The notes: generated by a model not told the origin, from the sequence alone. Counted from the stretch's first letter, positions 17,048-25,750 are shown. The stretch is 64,000 nt of DNA from Pseudomonas sp. FeN3W (GCA_030263805.2 CP136010.1:1627001-1691000); one strand, 5' to 3'. Made by a program: numbers and translations.

Positions 17048-17068
17048 GGTTTTTTATTGCCTGGGCAA

Positions 17069-18634
17069 TCAGCGATTGAAGCGTTCGACCAGCGCCCGCA
17101 GCCCGTGAGCTGCGCATTCCAGGTCGCGACCGCGCTGCATGGTCAGGTCCGCCTTGCTGACATTGCTGTCGGTCGTGACCGCAATACGGGTGACCTGGCG
17201 GGCAATATCTTCGGCCACATGCGCCTGCTCTTCGGCGGCGGCAGCCATCTGCTGGCTCATCCCGGCAATGCGGCCGACGGCATCGCGAATGCCCTGCAAC
17301 GCCTGCTGCGCCTCGACGACCTGGGCCAACCCCTGGGCCGCCTCCTTGTCACCGACCTGCGCGATCGTCACGGCCTCCCCCGCCTTGCTGGTCAGCGACT
17401 GGATGATGGCCTGGATCTGCTGCGTCGACTCCCGCGTCTTGCTCGCCAACGCACGTACCTCGTCGGCGACCACGGCAAAGCCCCTGCCCTGTTCGCCAGC
17501 ACGTGCGGCCTCGATGGCAGCATTCAGCGCCAGCAGGTTGGTCTGGTCGGCGATGCTCTGGATCATGCCGGCGGCGGATACGATCTGCTGGGTTTCGCCA
17601 GCCAGCTCGTTGACCACGTTGCCGATGTTGGTGACGGTCGCCGCCAGCATTTCCATCGCCTCGCGGGAACTGGCGGCGACCCGGTCACCGTCGTCTGCCA
17701 GCGTGTTCGCCGTGCTCGCCTCCTGTGCCGTGTGCTGAACGTGCCCGGCAACTTCGCTGATCGATGCGGTCATCTGGGTCACCGCGGTGGCCGTCATGTC
17801 CGTCTCGCCGCGCTGCTGCCGCAGCTCGCTTTCGGTCTGGCTCGCCAGTGAACAGGTTTCCGCCGATGCACCGGCGACCTGCACGGCCAGATCGGATAGC
17901 CGCGTCAGCGCCGTACGCAGCCGTGCGTCTTCGCTGACCAGGGCCATCTCCAGCCGCGCCGCATTGCCATGCTGCTGGGTGTAGGTCAGGGCGACCACCG
18001 GATCGGCGAAGGCCTCGGGTACCCGCTGCAGGATGCGCAACAACCGGCGTTCCGCAGCGAAGTGACAGCTGAGCCCGAGCACGAAGAACAGACCGAGCAC
18101 GACGAGCGCGTCCACTGCCGGCGGCAGCCAGAAGATGCCAGCGGCCGCCAGCACCGCGGCGCCCATCGGCATCGCCAGCACACGCGCCCAGCCCTGCGCT
18201 CGCCGGCTCAACGAGACCGCCGGCCGGCCGGTACGCAGACGCTCGTACAGCGCAGTAGCCTGGGCGACCTGTTCGGCCGTCGGCTTGACCCGCACCGACT
18301 CGAAGCCGGTCAGCTTGCCATCGTCGAAAACAGGCGTGACGTAGGCGCTGACCCAGTAGAAATCGCCGTTCTTGCAACGGTTCTTGACCACACCCATCCA
18401 GCTTTTGCCGGCTTTCAGGTAGCGCCACATGATCTCGAACACGGCGGGTGGCATGTCCGGGTGGCGGACCAGGTTGTGGTCGCTGCCGATCAGCTCGGCT
18501 CTTGAGTAGCCACTGATACCGACGAATTCGTCGTTGCAATAAAGGATCTTGCCTTGGGTATCGGTCGCTGAAATCAGCCGCTGATGCGCCGGAAAGGTCC
18601 GCTCGGTGTTGCTTACCGGCCCGTTGTTTCTCAT
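17069..18634 (-). CDS. aer: Aer-type PAS chemoreceptor (energy taxis)
   Basis: Methyl-accepting-type receptor of 521 residues from ATG 18634 (GGGAG upstream). An N-terminal cytoplasmic PAS domain (residues about 10-120) has the Aer hallmarks YCNDEFVGISGYSR, HNLVRHPDMPPAVF and the WMGVVKNRCKNGDFYWV block expected to bind FAD. A hydrophobic hairpin of two membrane segments (about 155-200) follows. The signalling domain carries the conserved tip QTNLLALNAAIEAARAGEQG and GRGFAVVADEVRALA. It senses redox state through the PAS cofactor and signals to CheA/CheW. The gene converges on the fumarase gene across the IS. Confidence 0.95.
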   Translation of the reverse strand: MRNNGPVSNTERTFPAHQRLISATDTQGKILYCNDEFVGISGYSRAELIGSDHNLVRHPDMPPAVFEIMWRYLKAGKSWMGVVKNRCKNGDFYWVSAYVTPVFDDGKLTGFESVRVKPTAEQVAQATALYERLRTGRPAVSLSRRAQGWARVLAMPMGAAVLAAAGIFWLPPAVDALVVLGLFFVLGLSCHFAAERRLLRILQRVPEAFADPVVALTYTQQHGNAARLEMALVSEDARLRTALTRLSDLAVQVAGASAETCSLASQTESELRQQRGETDMTATAVTQMTASISEVAGHVQHTAQEASTANTLADDGDRVAASSREAMEMLAATVTNIGNVVNELAGETQQIVSAAGMIQSIADQTNLLALNAAIEAARAGEQGRGFAVVADEVRALASKTRESTQQIQAIIQSLTSKAGEAVTIAQVGDKEAAQGLAQVVEAQQALQGIRDAVGRIAGMSQQMAAAAEEQAHVAEDIARQVTRIAVTTDSNVSKADLTMQRGRDLECAAHGLRALVERFNR

Positions 18635-18792
18635 CGCCTGAACTCCCTGGCAGCGATCCGCTGAAAAAATGCGATTCATCGGTCACGACGAATCAATCTG
18701 TTACAAGAGTCGGACGGCGCAAAGCGAACTTGAGTGGGGACGGGAAGTATTTGCCGAACGGCATGCCCAAGGGGGCGGCGCTCGCGAACGGA

Positions 18793-19014
18793 CTAGTTAC
18801 CGGTTTTCTGTTCTGCGATGTACAGCGCTTCGACTTTCGCCCTGGCCCAGGGCGTCTTGCGCAGAAACTTCAGACTGGACTTGATGCTCGGCTCATTGCT
18901 GAAGCAACGGACATCGACGCGCTCGGCAAGGCCGTCCCAGCCGAAGCGAGCATGCAGCTGAACCAGGATGGCCTCCAGCGTCACGCCGTGAAGAGGATCT
19001 TTTGCTTGGGTCAT
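18793..19014 (-). CDS. VF530 (DUF2132) small DNA-binding-like protein
   Basis: Protein of 73 residues starting at ATG 19014. It matches the VF530 family closely: DPLHGVTLEAILVQL at the start and NEPSIKSSLKFLRKTPWAR with KVEALY near the end. The family structure resembles a winged or HTH-like DNA-binding fold, but no target is known. An upstream in-frame start would add 11 unconserved residues. It is the next minus-strand gene downstream of the DJ-1/PfpI gene, separated by a terminator, and upstream of aer. Confidence 0.9.
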   Translation of the reverse strand: MTQAKDPLHGVTLEAILVQLHARFGWDGLAERVDVRCFSNEPSIKSSLKFLRKTPWARAKVEALYIAEQKTGN

Positions 19015-19052
19015 GGGGCACTCACGGACACGAGGGCATTGCCTCACGGATG

Positions 19053-19085
19053 AAAAACCCGCCGCGCAGTCTGCGCGGCGGGCTT
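19053..19085 (-). terminator. Rho-independent terminator of the DJ-1/PfpI gene
   Basis: CCCGCCGCGCAG (19058-19069) and CTGCGCGGCGGG (19071-19082) form a strong stem; read on the minus strand it ends in TTTTT (19057-19053). Confidence 0.9.
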
Positions 19086-19101
19086 GGGTGAGGCCTGCAT
19101 C

Positions 19102-19683
19102 TTACAGACTGATGCGGGTCCCGAGCACCTCGAGGAATGCCGCCAGCCACGCTGGATGGGCGGGCCATGCCGGAGCGCTGACCAGATTGCCATCGGTGTG
19201 CGCCTGATCCACGGCGATGTCCACGTACTCGCCACCAGCCAGCTTCACCTCGGGTGCACAGGCCGGATAGGCGCTGCAGGCACGCCCCTTGAGCACGCCC
19301 GCGGCGGCCAGCAGCTGCGCGCCATGGCAAACGGCTGCGATCGGCTTCCTGGCCTCGTCGAACGCGCGCACCAGCGCCAGCACCTGTTCGTTCAGGCGCA
19401 GATATTCCGGCGCCCGGCCACCGGGAATGACCAGGGCATCGTAGTCTTCGGCCCGCACGTCGGCGAAGTCGAAGTTCAGCGCAAAATTGTGCCCCGGCTT
19501 CTCGCTGTAGGTCTGGTCGCCCTCGAAATCATGGATCGCGGTGCGCACACTGTCGCCGGCCTTCTTGTCCGGGCACACGGCATGCACGCGATGGCCAACC
19601 ATCTGCAGCGCCTGGAAAGGCACCATGGTTTCGTAGTCTTCGGCGTAATCCCCCACCAGCATCAAAATGTTCTTCGCCGCCAT
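19102..19683 (-). CDS. DJ-1/PfpI-family protein
   Basis: Protein of 193 residues from ATG 19683 (GAGGAC upstream). The fold pattern is clear: MAAKNILMLVGDYAEDYE with the conserved acidic residue near residue 15, DALVIPGGRAPEYLR near 80, and the nucleophile elbow AAVCHGAQLLAAAG with the reactive Cys near residue 115. Members act as glyoxalase III/deglycase-like or chaperone-type stress proteins; which applies cannot be told by eye. It lies 52 nt downstream of the cardiolipin synthase gene on the same strand. Confidence 0.92.
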   Translation of the reverse strand: MAAKNILMLVGDYAEDYETMVPFQALQMVGHRVHAVCPDKKAGDSVRTAIHDFEGDQTYSEKPGHNFALNFDFADVRAEDYDALVIPGGRAPEYLRLNEQVLALVRAFDEARKPIAAVCHGAQLLAAAGVLKGRACSAYPACAPEVKLAGGEYVDIAVDQAHTDGNLVSAPAWPAHPAWLAAFLEVLGTRISL

Positions 19684-19735
19684 TGGATCGTCCTCTTCAC
19701 GCGGGTTTGGAGCTTCGCTCCGTGACGCGGCGGCC

Positions 19736-20896
19736 TCAGCCACCGCGGTTGAAGATGTTTACCAGCAGCCGGTCCAGCCAGCCCCACATGCGTTGGTAGA
19801 GGCGCAGGTGCAGCGGTCTGCCGTACCAGCTCTTGATGTCGATTTCGATACTGTCCTGGAAATCACGCTCGAAGCACGCCTGCACCTGGGCACTCAACCC
19901 AGCGTCGATGGCCTCGAGATTGGCCTCCAGATTCCAGCGCAGGTTCCAGTGATCGAAGTTGCACGAGCCGACGCTGACCCAGTCGTCAACCAGCACCATT
20001 TTCAAGTGGGAAAAGTGTGGCTGATATTCGTGGATTCGCACGCCCGCACGCAGCAGTCGCGGATAGAAGCGCTGTCCGGCGTAGCGCACCGGCGGGTGAT
20101 CGGTGTTGCGACTGGTCAGCAGCAGGCGCACATCCACCCCACGACGTGCCGCCCGGATCAGTGCCCGCCGTACCTTGCCGGTAGGCAGGAAATACGGCGT
20201 CGCCAGCCAGATGCGCGTCTGCGCGCGCCGCAGATTGCGCAACAGGCTGTGCAGTATGTCGCGGTGCTGACGCGCCGCCGCATAGGCCACGCGCCCTAGC
20301 CCCGAGCCACTGGGCAGCACCGGAATGCGTGGCGCACCGCTGGGCAGGGGCAGCTGCCAGATACGCCGCTTCAGGCAATGCACCCACTGGGTGTCGAACA
20401 AATCCTGCCAGTCCTGCAGCAGCGGGCCGGTCATCTCGACCATCACTTCATGCCAGTGCTCGCCGGGCTCATCAGGGTGCCAGAATTCGTCGGTGATACC
20501 GGTGCCGCCGACGTAACCGATGCAACCGTCGACCAGCAGCAGCTTGCGGTGGTCACGGTGCAGATTACGCAGCCTCAGCCTGAGCGAAAGCGGATTGTAG
20601 AGACGCAACTCGACGCCGGCGGCGATCATCCGATCACGATTGGCCTGGCTCATTTTCAGGCAGCCAAAACCATCGAACAGACAGCGCACCCGGACACCGC
20701 GTGCCGCCGCACGCAGCAGCGGCTCCAGCAGGCGGTCGAGACAAGCACCATCCTCCACCAGATAGAGCTCCAGATCGACCCGGCGCTCGGCGCGCTCGAT
20801 GGACTCGAGCATGGGCGGAAAGAACCCAGGCCCGTCTATCAGCAGGCGAAACTGATTGTCGCTGCGCCAGGGGAATACCGCTCCCGCCAGCATCAC
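19736..20896 (-). CDS. Cardiolipin synthase, ClsB-like phospholipase D family
   Basis: Protein of 386 residues with two phospholipase-D catalytic motifs: HRDHRKLLLVDG with GYVGGTGI around residue 115, and HFSHLKMVLVDDWVSVGSCN around residue 310. It lacks the N-terminal membrane helices of ClsA and fits ClsB-type enzymes, which make cardiolipin at the membrane surface from phosphatidylglycerol. The second Met is an equally good start. Upstream lies a 291-bp stretch without a gene. Confidence 0.9.
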   Translation of the reverse strand: MMLAGAVFPWRSDNQFRLLIDGPGFFPPMLESIERAERRVDLELYLVEDGACLDRLLEPLLRAAARGVRVRCLFDGFGCLKMSQANRDRMIAAGVELRLYNPLSLRLRLRNLHRDHRKLLLVDGCIGYVGGTGITDEFWHPDEPGEHWHEVMVEMTGPLLQDWQDLFDTQWVHCLKRRIWQLPLPSGAPRIPVLPSGSGLGRVAYAAARQHRDILHSLLRNLRRAQTRIWLATPYFLPTGKVRRALIRAARRGVDVRLLLTSRNTDHPPVRYAGQRFYPRLLRAGVRIHEYQPHFSHLKMVLVDDWVSVGSCNFDHWNLRWNLEANLEAIDAGLSAQVQACFERDFQDSIEIDIKSWYGRPLHLRLYQRMWGWLDRLLVNIFNRGG

Positions 20897-21187
20897 AGGG
20901 CATCACCCCGAGTGAAGCCAGATGGCGTCAGGCAAAACGAAGAAGCGGATGAGCAGCGAAGTGACATGAAATCCCTTTTTCCGGGCGACATCCAAGGCGC
21001 GACCGCCCCGATCCCCCAATCTGCACAGGCAGTGCCGAACGAGCAGTTCGCTAGCTTACCCAGACGCTCGAGCAAGGCAAAGCAGCAGACTAGACGGCCG
21101 CGGCCAGTGCCACCATGAAATACGACCCTCTATAGGCCCGACTCGCCTGGGCAGAGTTCCCAGCTGCTCGAAGGATATGCCCTGCCT
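20897..21187. other. Intergenic region, no gene seen
   Basis: Between two minus-strand genes. No credible coding frame, hairpin with T-run or repeat is visible; it presumably holds the cardiolipin synthase promoter. Confidence 0.5.
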
Positions 21188-22090
21188 TCAACTGCCTATG
21201 GAAGACTCGAGCCCGAGCGCGGCAAGCGCCTGCTCCAGACGGCGCGCCTGGGCGTCGCGCGCCAAGCCCAGCACTGCGCGATCACGCCGCCACGATGCGC
21301 CCCAGGGCCCCTGCGAAGCCGCCAGGGCCCTGTCCAGCTCAGGTTGCAGCGCAGCGAACTGCTCGAGCAACGCCGCCGTCAGCAGGTGAGTGGCAGGCTC
21401 ATCGGCTGGACGCCGTGCGACCTCTGCTGCAGCCGCAAGAACGCTGAGCAGACGCAGTGCCAATGCGCGCGGCCACTGCGCCAGCAGCGCCACGCCGTAG
21501 AGCCAGGCAGTCAGTGCCGCCAGCACATGAACATCTTCGTGGGTACGGAACGGTTTGACGTACTCGCTCCAGCCGTCACCTGGCAAGCGTTTCCCTGCAG
21601 CCTGTTCAAGGCTCAATCTGCCATGCGCGATATCCGGCACGATCGGCAGGTCCGCCCCGGCCACCAGTGACACACCGGCACCGGACGGCTCGACGACGAA
21701 CAGACCGAGCCGCGGCGGCTCGCCAGCCCCCTCCTCCCGGGCCGAAACCAGCAGCCATTGCGCCGCGGCGCCCGCCGTCACGAAGTCCTTGCCACCACTC
21801 AGCTGCCCATCTTCGCAACGGGTCGTCATGTCGGCCGGTCGCAGCTTGCGCCGCTCCGTCGTGCACAGCGCGCCAAGCCCGAGTGGCGCATCCGGCCAGA
21901 GCGCGCGCAGGGCAGCCTGGTATCCGGCGAGAAAGGCCAGCCCCGGCGTGGTCGCCAGCCGGCCGCCGTAGACCGCCTGGCTGAACGAGTCCGTACCGGG
22001 AGCACCGTCGCACACGGCCCGATACCAGTCGCACAGCCCGAACGTCGCGGCAACTGGCTGCAACGGCCCGATCAATCGTTTCCACGGCAT
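21188..22090 (-). CDS. Acyl-CoA dehydrogenase-like flavoprotein, short form
   Basis: From ATG 22090 (GGGAG 8 nt upstream) the protein has 300 residues, clearly shorter than usual acyl-CoA dehydrogenases (about 380). The middle domain pattern is recognisable (CEDGQLSGGKDFVTAGAAAQ, then LGLFVVEP and DIAHGRLSLE). The C-terminal helical domain is Ala/Leu-rich and I cannot place the catalytic Glu. It may be a diverged or non-catalytic member. It is divergent from olsBA and shares its promoter region, so a link to acyl chain supply for ornithine lipids is possible but unproven. Confidence 0.72.
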   Translation of the reverse strand: MPWKRLIGPLQPVAATFGLCDWYRAVCDGAPGTDSFSQAVYGGRLATTPGLAFLAGYQAALRALWPDAPLGLGALCTTERRKLRPADMTTRCEDGQLSGGKDFVTAGAAAQWLLVSAREEGAGEPPRLGLFVVEPSGAGVSLVAGADLPIVPDIAHGRLSLEQAAGKRLPGDGWSEYVKPFRTHEDVHVLAALTAWLYGVALLAQWPRALALRLLSVLAAAAEVARRPADEPATHLLTAALLEQFAALQPELDRALAASQGPWGASWRRDRAVLGLARDAQARRLEQALAALGLESSIGS

Positions 22091-22134
22091 CCTCATCTCC
22101 CAAGCTTCTGCCATTAGCGGCCGCCGGTTCGCGC

Positions 22135-22163
22135 CGTCATCCAACCATCATCCAAACGTCACA
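22135..22163 (+). promoter_or_regulatory. Candidate Pho box (three 11-bp repeats) upstream of olsB
   Basis: Three 7-bp units CGTCATC, CATCATC and CGTCACA are separated by CAAC and CAAA, giving an exact 11-bp period as in PhoB sites (CTGTCAT units with 4-bp spacers). It lies 121 bp before olsB. Ornithine lipid synthesis is phosphate-starvation induced in pseudomonads, which fits. Identification is by eye only. Confidence 0.5.
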
Positions 22164-22185
22164 GTGGCGACACGCCTTGCTCCTA

Positions 22186-22197
22186 GCCTGATCAGGC
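22186..22197. repeat. Perfect 12-bp palindrome in the olsB promoter region
   Basis: GCCTGATCAGGC lies between the Pho-box-like repeats and olsB and could be an operator half of the promoter region. Confidence 0.45.
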
Positions 22198-22283
22198 CAA
22201 ACCAGCGAGCTCAACGATAACAACCAGACGCTCGCGCTGCATCGCCAACCCCGTCACTGCCCCGGCGGACAAGGAGACAGAGC

Positions 22284-23030
22284 ATGAATGCCATCGTCGA
22301 TCCACGCAGCACGCGTCAACTTCGAGCCGAACGCCTGCAGGGCGAATGCGCACTGCGCGAAGCCCAGGCCCTGCGTTATCGGGTGTTCAGCAGCGAGTTC
22401 GATGCCCAGCTCAATGGCGCCGAGTTCGGGCTGGACATGGATGACTTCGATATCCACTGCCGACATATCGGCGTGCGCGATCTCGCGACCGGTGAACTGG
22501 TCGCCACCACGCGCCTGCTCGACCACCTCACCGCGAAGCAACTCGGGCGCTTCTACAGCGAGGGAGAATTCGCCCTGCACGGCCTGGCGGACATCAACGA
22601 ACCAGTGCTGGAGATCGGCCGTACCTGCGTTGCACCGGCTTATCGCAGTGGCGCGACCATAGCCGTGCTGTGGAGCGAACTGGCCGAGGTGCTCAACCAG
22701 GGTGGCTATCGCTACCTGATGGGGTGCGCCAGCATCCCCATGCGCGACGGTGGCATCCAGGCCCGTGCGATCATGCAACGACTGCGCGACAGTCACCTGA
22801 GCACCGAACTGCTGCACGCCGAGCCGCGAATGCCGCTTCCCGAGTTGGAATTGCCGGACAACGTCACTGCCCAGCTGCCGCCGCTGCTCAAAGCCTATAT
22901 GCGCCTCGGCGCGAAAATCTGTGGCGAACCCTGCTGGGACCCGGACTTCCAGGTCGCCGACATATTCATCCTGCTCAAGCGCGAGGAGCTGTGCCCGCGC
23001 TACGCTCGCCACTTCAAGGCGGCGGTATAG
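22284..23030 (+). CDS. olsB: L-ornithine N-alpha-acyltransferase (OlsB)
   Basis: GNAT-fold acyltransferase of 248 residues that transfers a 3-hydroxyacyl group from ACP to ornithine to form lyso-ornithine lipid. Family marks are REAQALRYRVFSSEFDAQL near the start, DDFDIHCRHIGVRD, the LEIGRTCVAPAYRSG block near residue 112, and YLMGCASIPM. AAGGAGA precedes the ATG. Its stop codon directly abuts the olsA start codon, the classic olsBA pair. Confidence 0.93.
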   Translation: MNAIVDPRSTRQLRAERLQGECALREAQALRYRVFSSEFDAQLNGAEFGLDMDDFDIHCRHIGVRDLATGELVATTRLLDHLTAKQLGRFYSEGEFALHGLADINEPVLEIGRTCVAPAYRSGATIAVLWSELAEVLNQGGYRYLMGCASIPMRDGGIQARAIMQRLRDSHLSTELLHAEPRMPLPELELPDNVTAQLPPLLKAYMRLGAKICGEPCWDPDFQVADIFILLKREELCPRYARHFKAAV

Positions 23031-23792
23031 ATGGCGCGGTTGCGCCTGCTGCGGGTCGCCGCGGCGATCCTGCTGGGGTTGCTGTTGGCGGCCGCACTGG
23101 GTCTCGGCGACCGCCTCGCGCTACGTACCTCGCTGCAACGCAGGCAACAGCTGACCCGCTGGTTCATGGTTCGCCTGGCCGCCGCGCTGCCTTATCGCGT
23201 ACGCATCATTGGCGAACTGCCAGCGCAGCCGATGCTCTGGGTCGCCAACCATGTGTCCTGGTGCGACATCCCGTTGCTGGGGATGCTGCGGCCGCTGTCG
23301 TTCCTGGCCAAGGCCGAGGTCGCACGCTGGCCCGTGCTTGGCTGGCTGGCACGCCAGGCTGGCACGCTGTTCATCCGCCGCGGCGCCGGCGACGCCGCGC
23401 AGATCAATCGGCAACTGGCCGACCACCTCCAGCAAGGCGGCCACCTGCTGATTTTCCCGGAAGGCACCTCGACCGACGGCAGCGGCGTGCGCACCTTCCA
23501 TCCCCGGTTGTTCGCCTGCGCGATAGAGGCCGGCTGCGCCGTTCAACCCGTGGCTATCCGCTACCTGCGCGACGGCAAACCCGACACTGTGGCGCCCTTC
23601 ATCGGCGACGACGAACTGCCGGCGCACCTGCGCAGGTTGTTGGCCTGCGACGTGGCAGAAGTAGAAATCCATCTGCTGGCGCCGATACCCGTCGCCTCGC
23701 TCAGTCGCAGGGCTCTCGCCGAGCAAGCACAGCGGGCCATCGAACGGGCACTGTCTGGGGAGGTGCAGGAGGCCGCGCGAGAGGCCGCATAG
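23031..23792 (+). CDS. olsA: Lyso-ornithine lipid O-acyltransferase (OlsA)
   Basis: PlsC-type acyltransferase of 253 residues with an N-terminal membrane helix (residues about 5-28). The catalytic motif is NHVSWCD (NHxxxxD) near residue 72 and the substrate motif FPEGTS near 140. It adds the second acyl chain to lyso-ornithine lipid, and may also work as a lysophosphatidate acyltransferase. It begins on the base after the olsB stop, so the two are translated together. Confidence 0.92.
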   Translation: MARLRLLRVAAAILLGLLLAAALGLGDRLALRTSLQRRQQLTRWFMVRLAAALPYRVRIIGELPAQPMLWVANHVSWCDIPLLGMLRPLSFLAKAEVARWPVLGWLARQAGTLFIRRGAGDAAQINRQLADHLQQGGHLLIFPEGTSTDGSGVRTFHPRLFACAIEAGCAVQPVAIRYLRDGKPDTVAPFIGDDELPAHLRRLLACDVAEVEIHLLAPIPVASLSRRALAEQAQRAIERALSGEVQEAAREAA

Positions 23793-23826
23793 CGACCTCC
23801 TATCGAGGCTGCGCTAAGCTTCGCCC

Positions 23827-24399
23827 ATGAACTATCTCGCTCATCTTCATCTTGGCGGCCCCGGCCCGGCCGACATGCTCGGCAGTCTTTACGGGGACTT
23901 CGTCAAAGGCCCGCTGCAGGGCCGCTGGCCGGCGCAGATCGAAGCCGGCATTCGCCTGCATCGGCAGATCGATGCCTTCACCGACAGCCATCCACTGGTG
24001 CTGCAAGCCAAGGCGCGCTTTCCCAGTGAGCGCCGCCGCTACGCCGGGATCCTGCTGGACCTGTTCTTCGATCATTGCCTGGCAGCGAACTGGTCGGACT
24101 ACTCCGGCGAACCGCTGGACCTATTCACCCAGCGCGCCTACCGAGCGCTGGCCGACGAGCCCGCACTGCCCGGCAAGCTCGCCGTGATCGCTCCGCACAT
24201 GGCGGCACACGACTGGCTCGGCAGCTACCGTGAATTCGACGTACTGGGCAGGGTGCTGGCGAATATGAGCCGTCGCCTGAGCCGGCCGGATGGCCTGGCC
24301 GGCGGGCTGGAAGAACTGGAACAGCTGTACGATCCGCTGCTCGAGGACTTCCGCCACTTCTACCCGCAGCTGCAGCATTTCGCCAAGGCGGCGATGTAA
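23827..24399 (+). CDS. AcpH-like acyl carrier protein phosphodiesterase
   Basis: Protein of 190 residues with the family start MNYLAHLHLG, GSLYGDFVKGPL, the LHRQIDAFTDSHP block (near residue 45-57) and LLDLFFDHCLA; His and Asp residues in these fit the HD-like metal site. AcpH removes 4'-phosphopantetheine from holo-ACP. It follows olsA by 34 nt on the same strand, which suits an ACP-dependent lipid operon. Confidence 0.9.
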   Translation: MNYLAHLHLGGPGPADMLGSLYGDFVKGPLQGRWPAQIEAGIRLHRQIDAFTDSHPLVLQAKARFPSERRRYAGILLDLFFDHCLAANWSDYSGEPLDLFTQRAYRALADEPALPGKLAVIAPHMAAHDWLGSYREFDVLGRVLANMSRRLSRPDGLAGGLEELEQLYDPLLEDFRHFYPQLQHFAKAAM

Positions 24400-24414
24400 C
24401 GCGAACGTCCCGTG

Positions 24415-25191
24415 TTACTGCGCATAGCCCGGACTTTGCGCATCCAGCTTGCGCAGCAGGCCGGGCCACGCCAGCGCACCGCCCATGCCCGAGCGAGTGC
24501 GAGTCACGCCCGCCGCCATGGCTTTGGCACCGGCCAGGATCTGCTCCGGAATGGCGATCAGCTCGTTGCCACCGGCCTGCGCCATGACCTGAATTTCACA
24601 GGCGCGCTGGAAGATGAACATCATCAGAAAGGTATCGGCGATGCTGCTACCGCAGGTCAGCAGACCGTGGTTATGCAGCAGCATGAAAGCGGTTTCGCCA
24701 AGATCGGCCTGCAAGCGCGCCTTCTCGTCGTGATTCAGCGCCACACCTTCATAGCCATGAGTCGAAAGACTGGCCAGCACGAACAGCGACTGCTGGCTGA
24801 TGGGCAATACGCCCTGACGCTGGGCCGAGACCGCCACCCCAGCCGCGGTGTGAGTGTGCATGACGCAAGCGACGTCGTGGCGCACCTCATGCACGGCACT
24901 GTGAATGGTGTAACCGGCGGGGTTGATCTCGTACGGGCTGTCCATCACCTTGTTGCCGGCCAGGTCGACCTTGACCAGGCTGGACGCGGTGATTTCGTGA
25001 AACATCAGCCCGTAGGGGTTGATCAGGAAGTGATCGGTTTCGGGAATCTTGGCCGAGATGTGCGTGAAGATCAGGTCATCCCAGCCATGCAGCGCGACCA
25101 GCCGGTAACAGGCCGCCAGATCGACCCGCGTCTGCCATTCGGTGGGGCTCACTTGGGTTTCCAAAGAAGGCAAAGCGTGCAGCGCAGTCAT
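24415..25191 (-). CDS. Class II aldolase/adducin-family protein
   Basis: Protein of 258 residues. ATG 25191 has AGAGGTG 6 nt upstream; a GTG 9 nt earlier overlaps that site and is less likely. The class II aldolase fold is shown by GWDDLIFTHISAKIP, FLINPYGLMFHEI, VMHTHTAAGVAVSA (two zinc His) and LLHNHGLLTCG (third His). Substrate unknown; the family includes sugar-phosphate aldolases, epimerases and methylthioribulose dehydratase. It converges with the AcpH-like gene (15 nt apart). Confidence 0.9.
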   Translation of the reverse strand: MTALHALPSLETQVSPTEWQTRVDLAACYRLVALHGWDDLIFTHISAKIPETDHFLINPYGLMFHEITASSLVKVDLAGNKVMDSPYEINPAGYTIHSAVHEVRHDVACVMHTHTAAGVAVSAQRQGVLPISQQSLFVLASLSTHGYEGVALNHDEKARLQADLGETAFMLLHNHGLLTCGSSIADTFLMMFIFQRACEIQVMAQAGGNELIAIPEQILAGAKAMAAGVTRTRSGMGGALAWPGLLRKLDAQSPGYAQ

Positions 25192-25297
25192 CGAGGGCAC
25201 CTCTTGTTATTGTCGTGAAGATGCCCTGGATTCTAGCCAGCCGCTACCGGCCCGGCAGTTGCCCTTGCAGCCAGGCCGCTGGCCTGGCGAGCCACAC

Positions 25298-25750
25298 TCA
25301 GGCGCGCAAGGCCGCTGCGAAGGCTTCCAACCACGGTTCGGCGTCACTTTCCGGCGTCACTGTCTCGCTGGCGTCGAGGCGCAGCATCTCCAGGACTTCT
25401 CGCACGCCCAGCTCGGCATAGAGTTCGCGAATCAGCTCGCCGCCACCACAGAAGGTGTCGCCATAGCTGGCATCGCCAAGGGCGATGACGCCACCGGGCA
25501 GGCCGCTCCACGCGGGAAACTGATCGCGGATGGTCGAGTACAGCGGAATGAAGCTGTCCGGCAGCTCACCCATGCCGGTGGTCGAGGTCACGACCAGCAA
25601 CGCTTCGGGGGCGAACTCGAGAATCTGCGACAGCTGGGCGCGGGGATCGTGCCAGGTTTCGAAACCGGCGGTTTTCAGCTGGTGTTCGGCGTGACGGGCG
25701 ACATCTTCGGCGGTGCCGTAGACGCTCCCGGAAAGAATGGCGACTTTCAT
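25298..25750 (-). CDS. Flavodoxin (MioC-like)
   Basis: Short flavodoxin of 150 residues from ATG 25750 (GGAG upstream). The FMN phosphate loop is SGSVYGTAEDVA (residues 6-17), the second loop STTGMGELPDSF near 57, and the third GDASYGDTFCGGG near 95. It is an electron carrier with FMN. In P. aeruginosa a flavodoxin gene also lies beside the folM-folX group (from memory). It is divergent from the PilZ-like gene. Confidence 0.93.
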   Translation of the reverse strand: MKVAILSGSVYGTAEDVARHAEHQLKTAGFETWHDPRAQLSQILEFAPEALLVVTSTTGMGELPDSFIPLYSTIRDQFPAWSGLPGGVIALGDASYGDTFCGGGELIRELYAELGVREVLEMLRLDASETVTPESDAEPWLEAFAAALRA

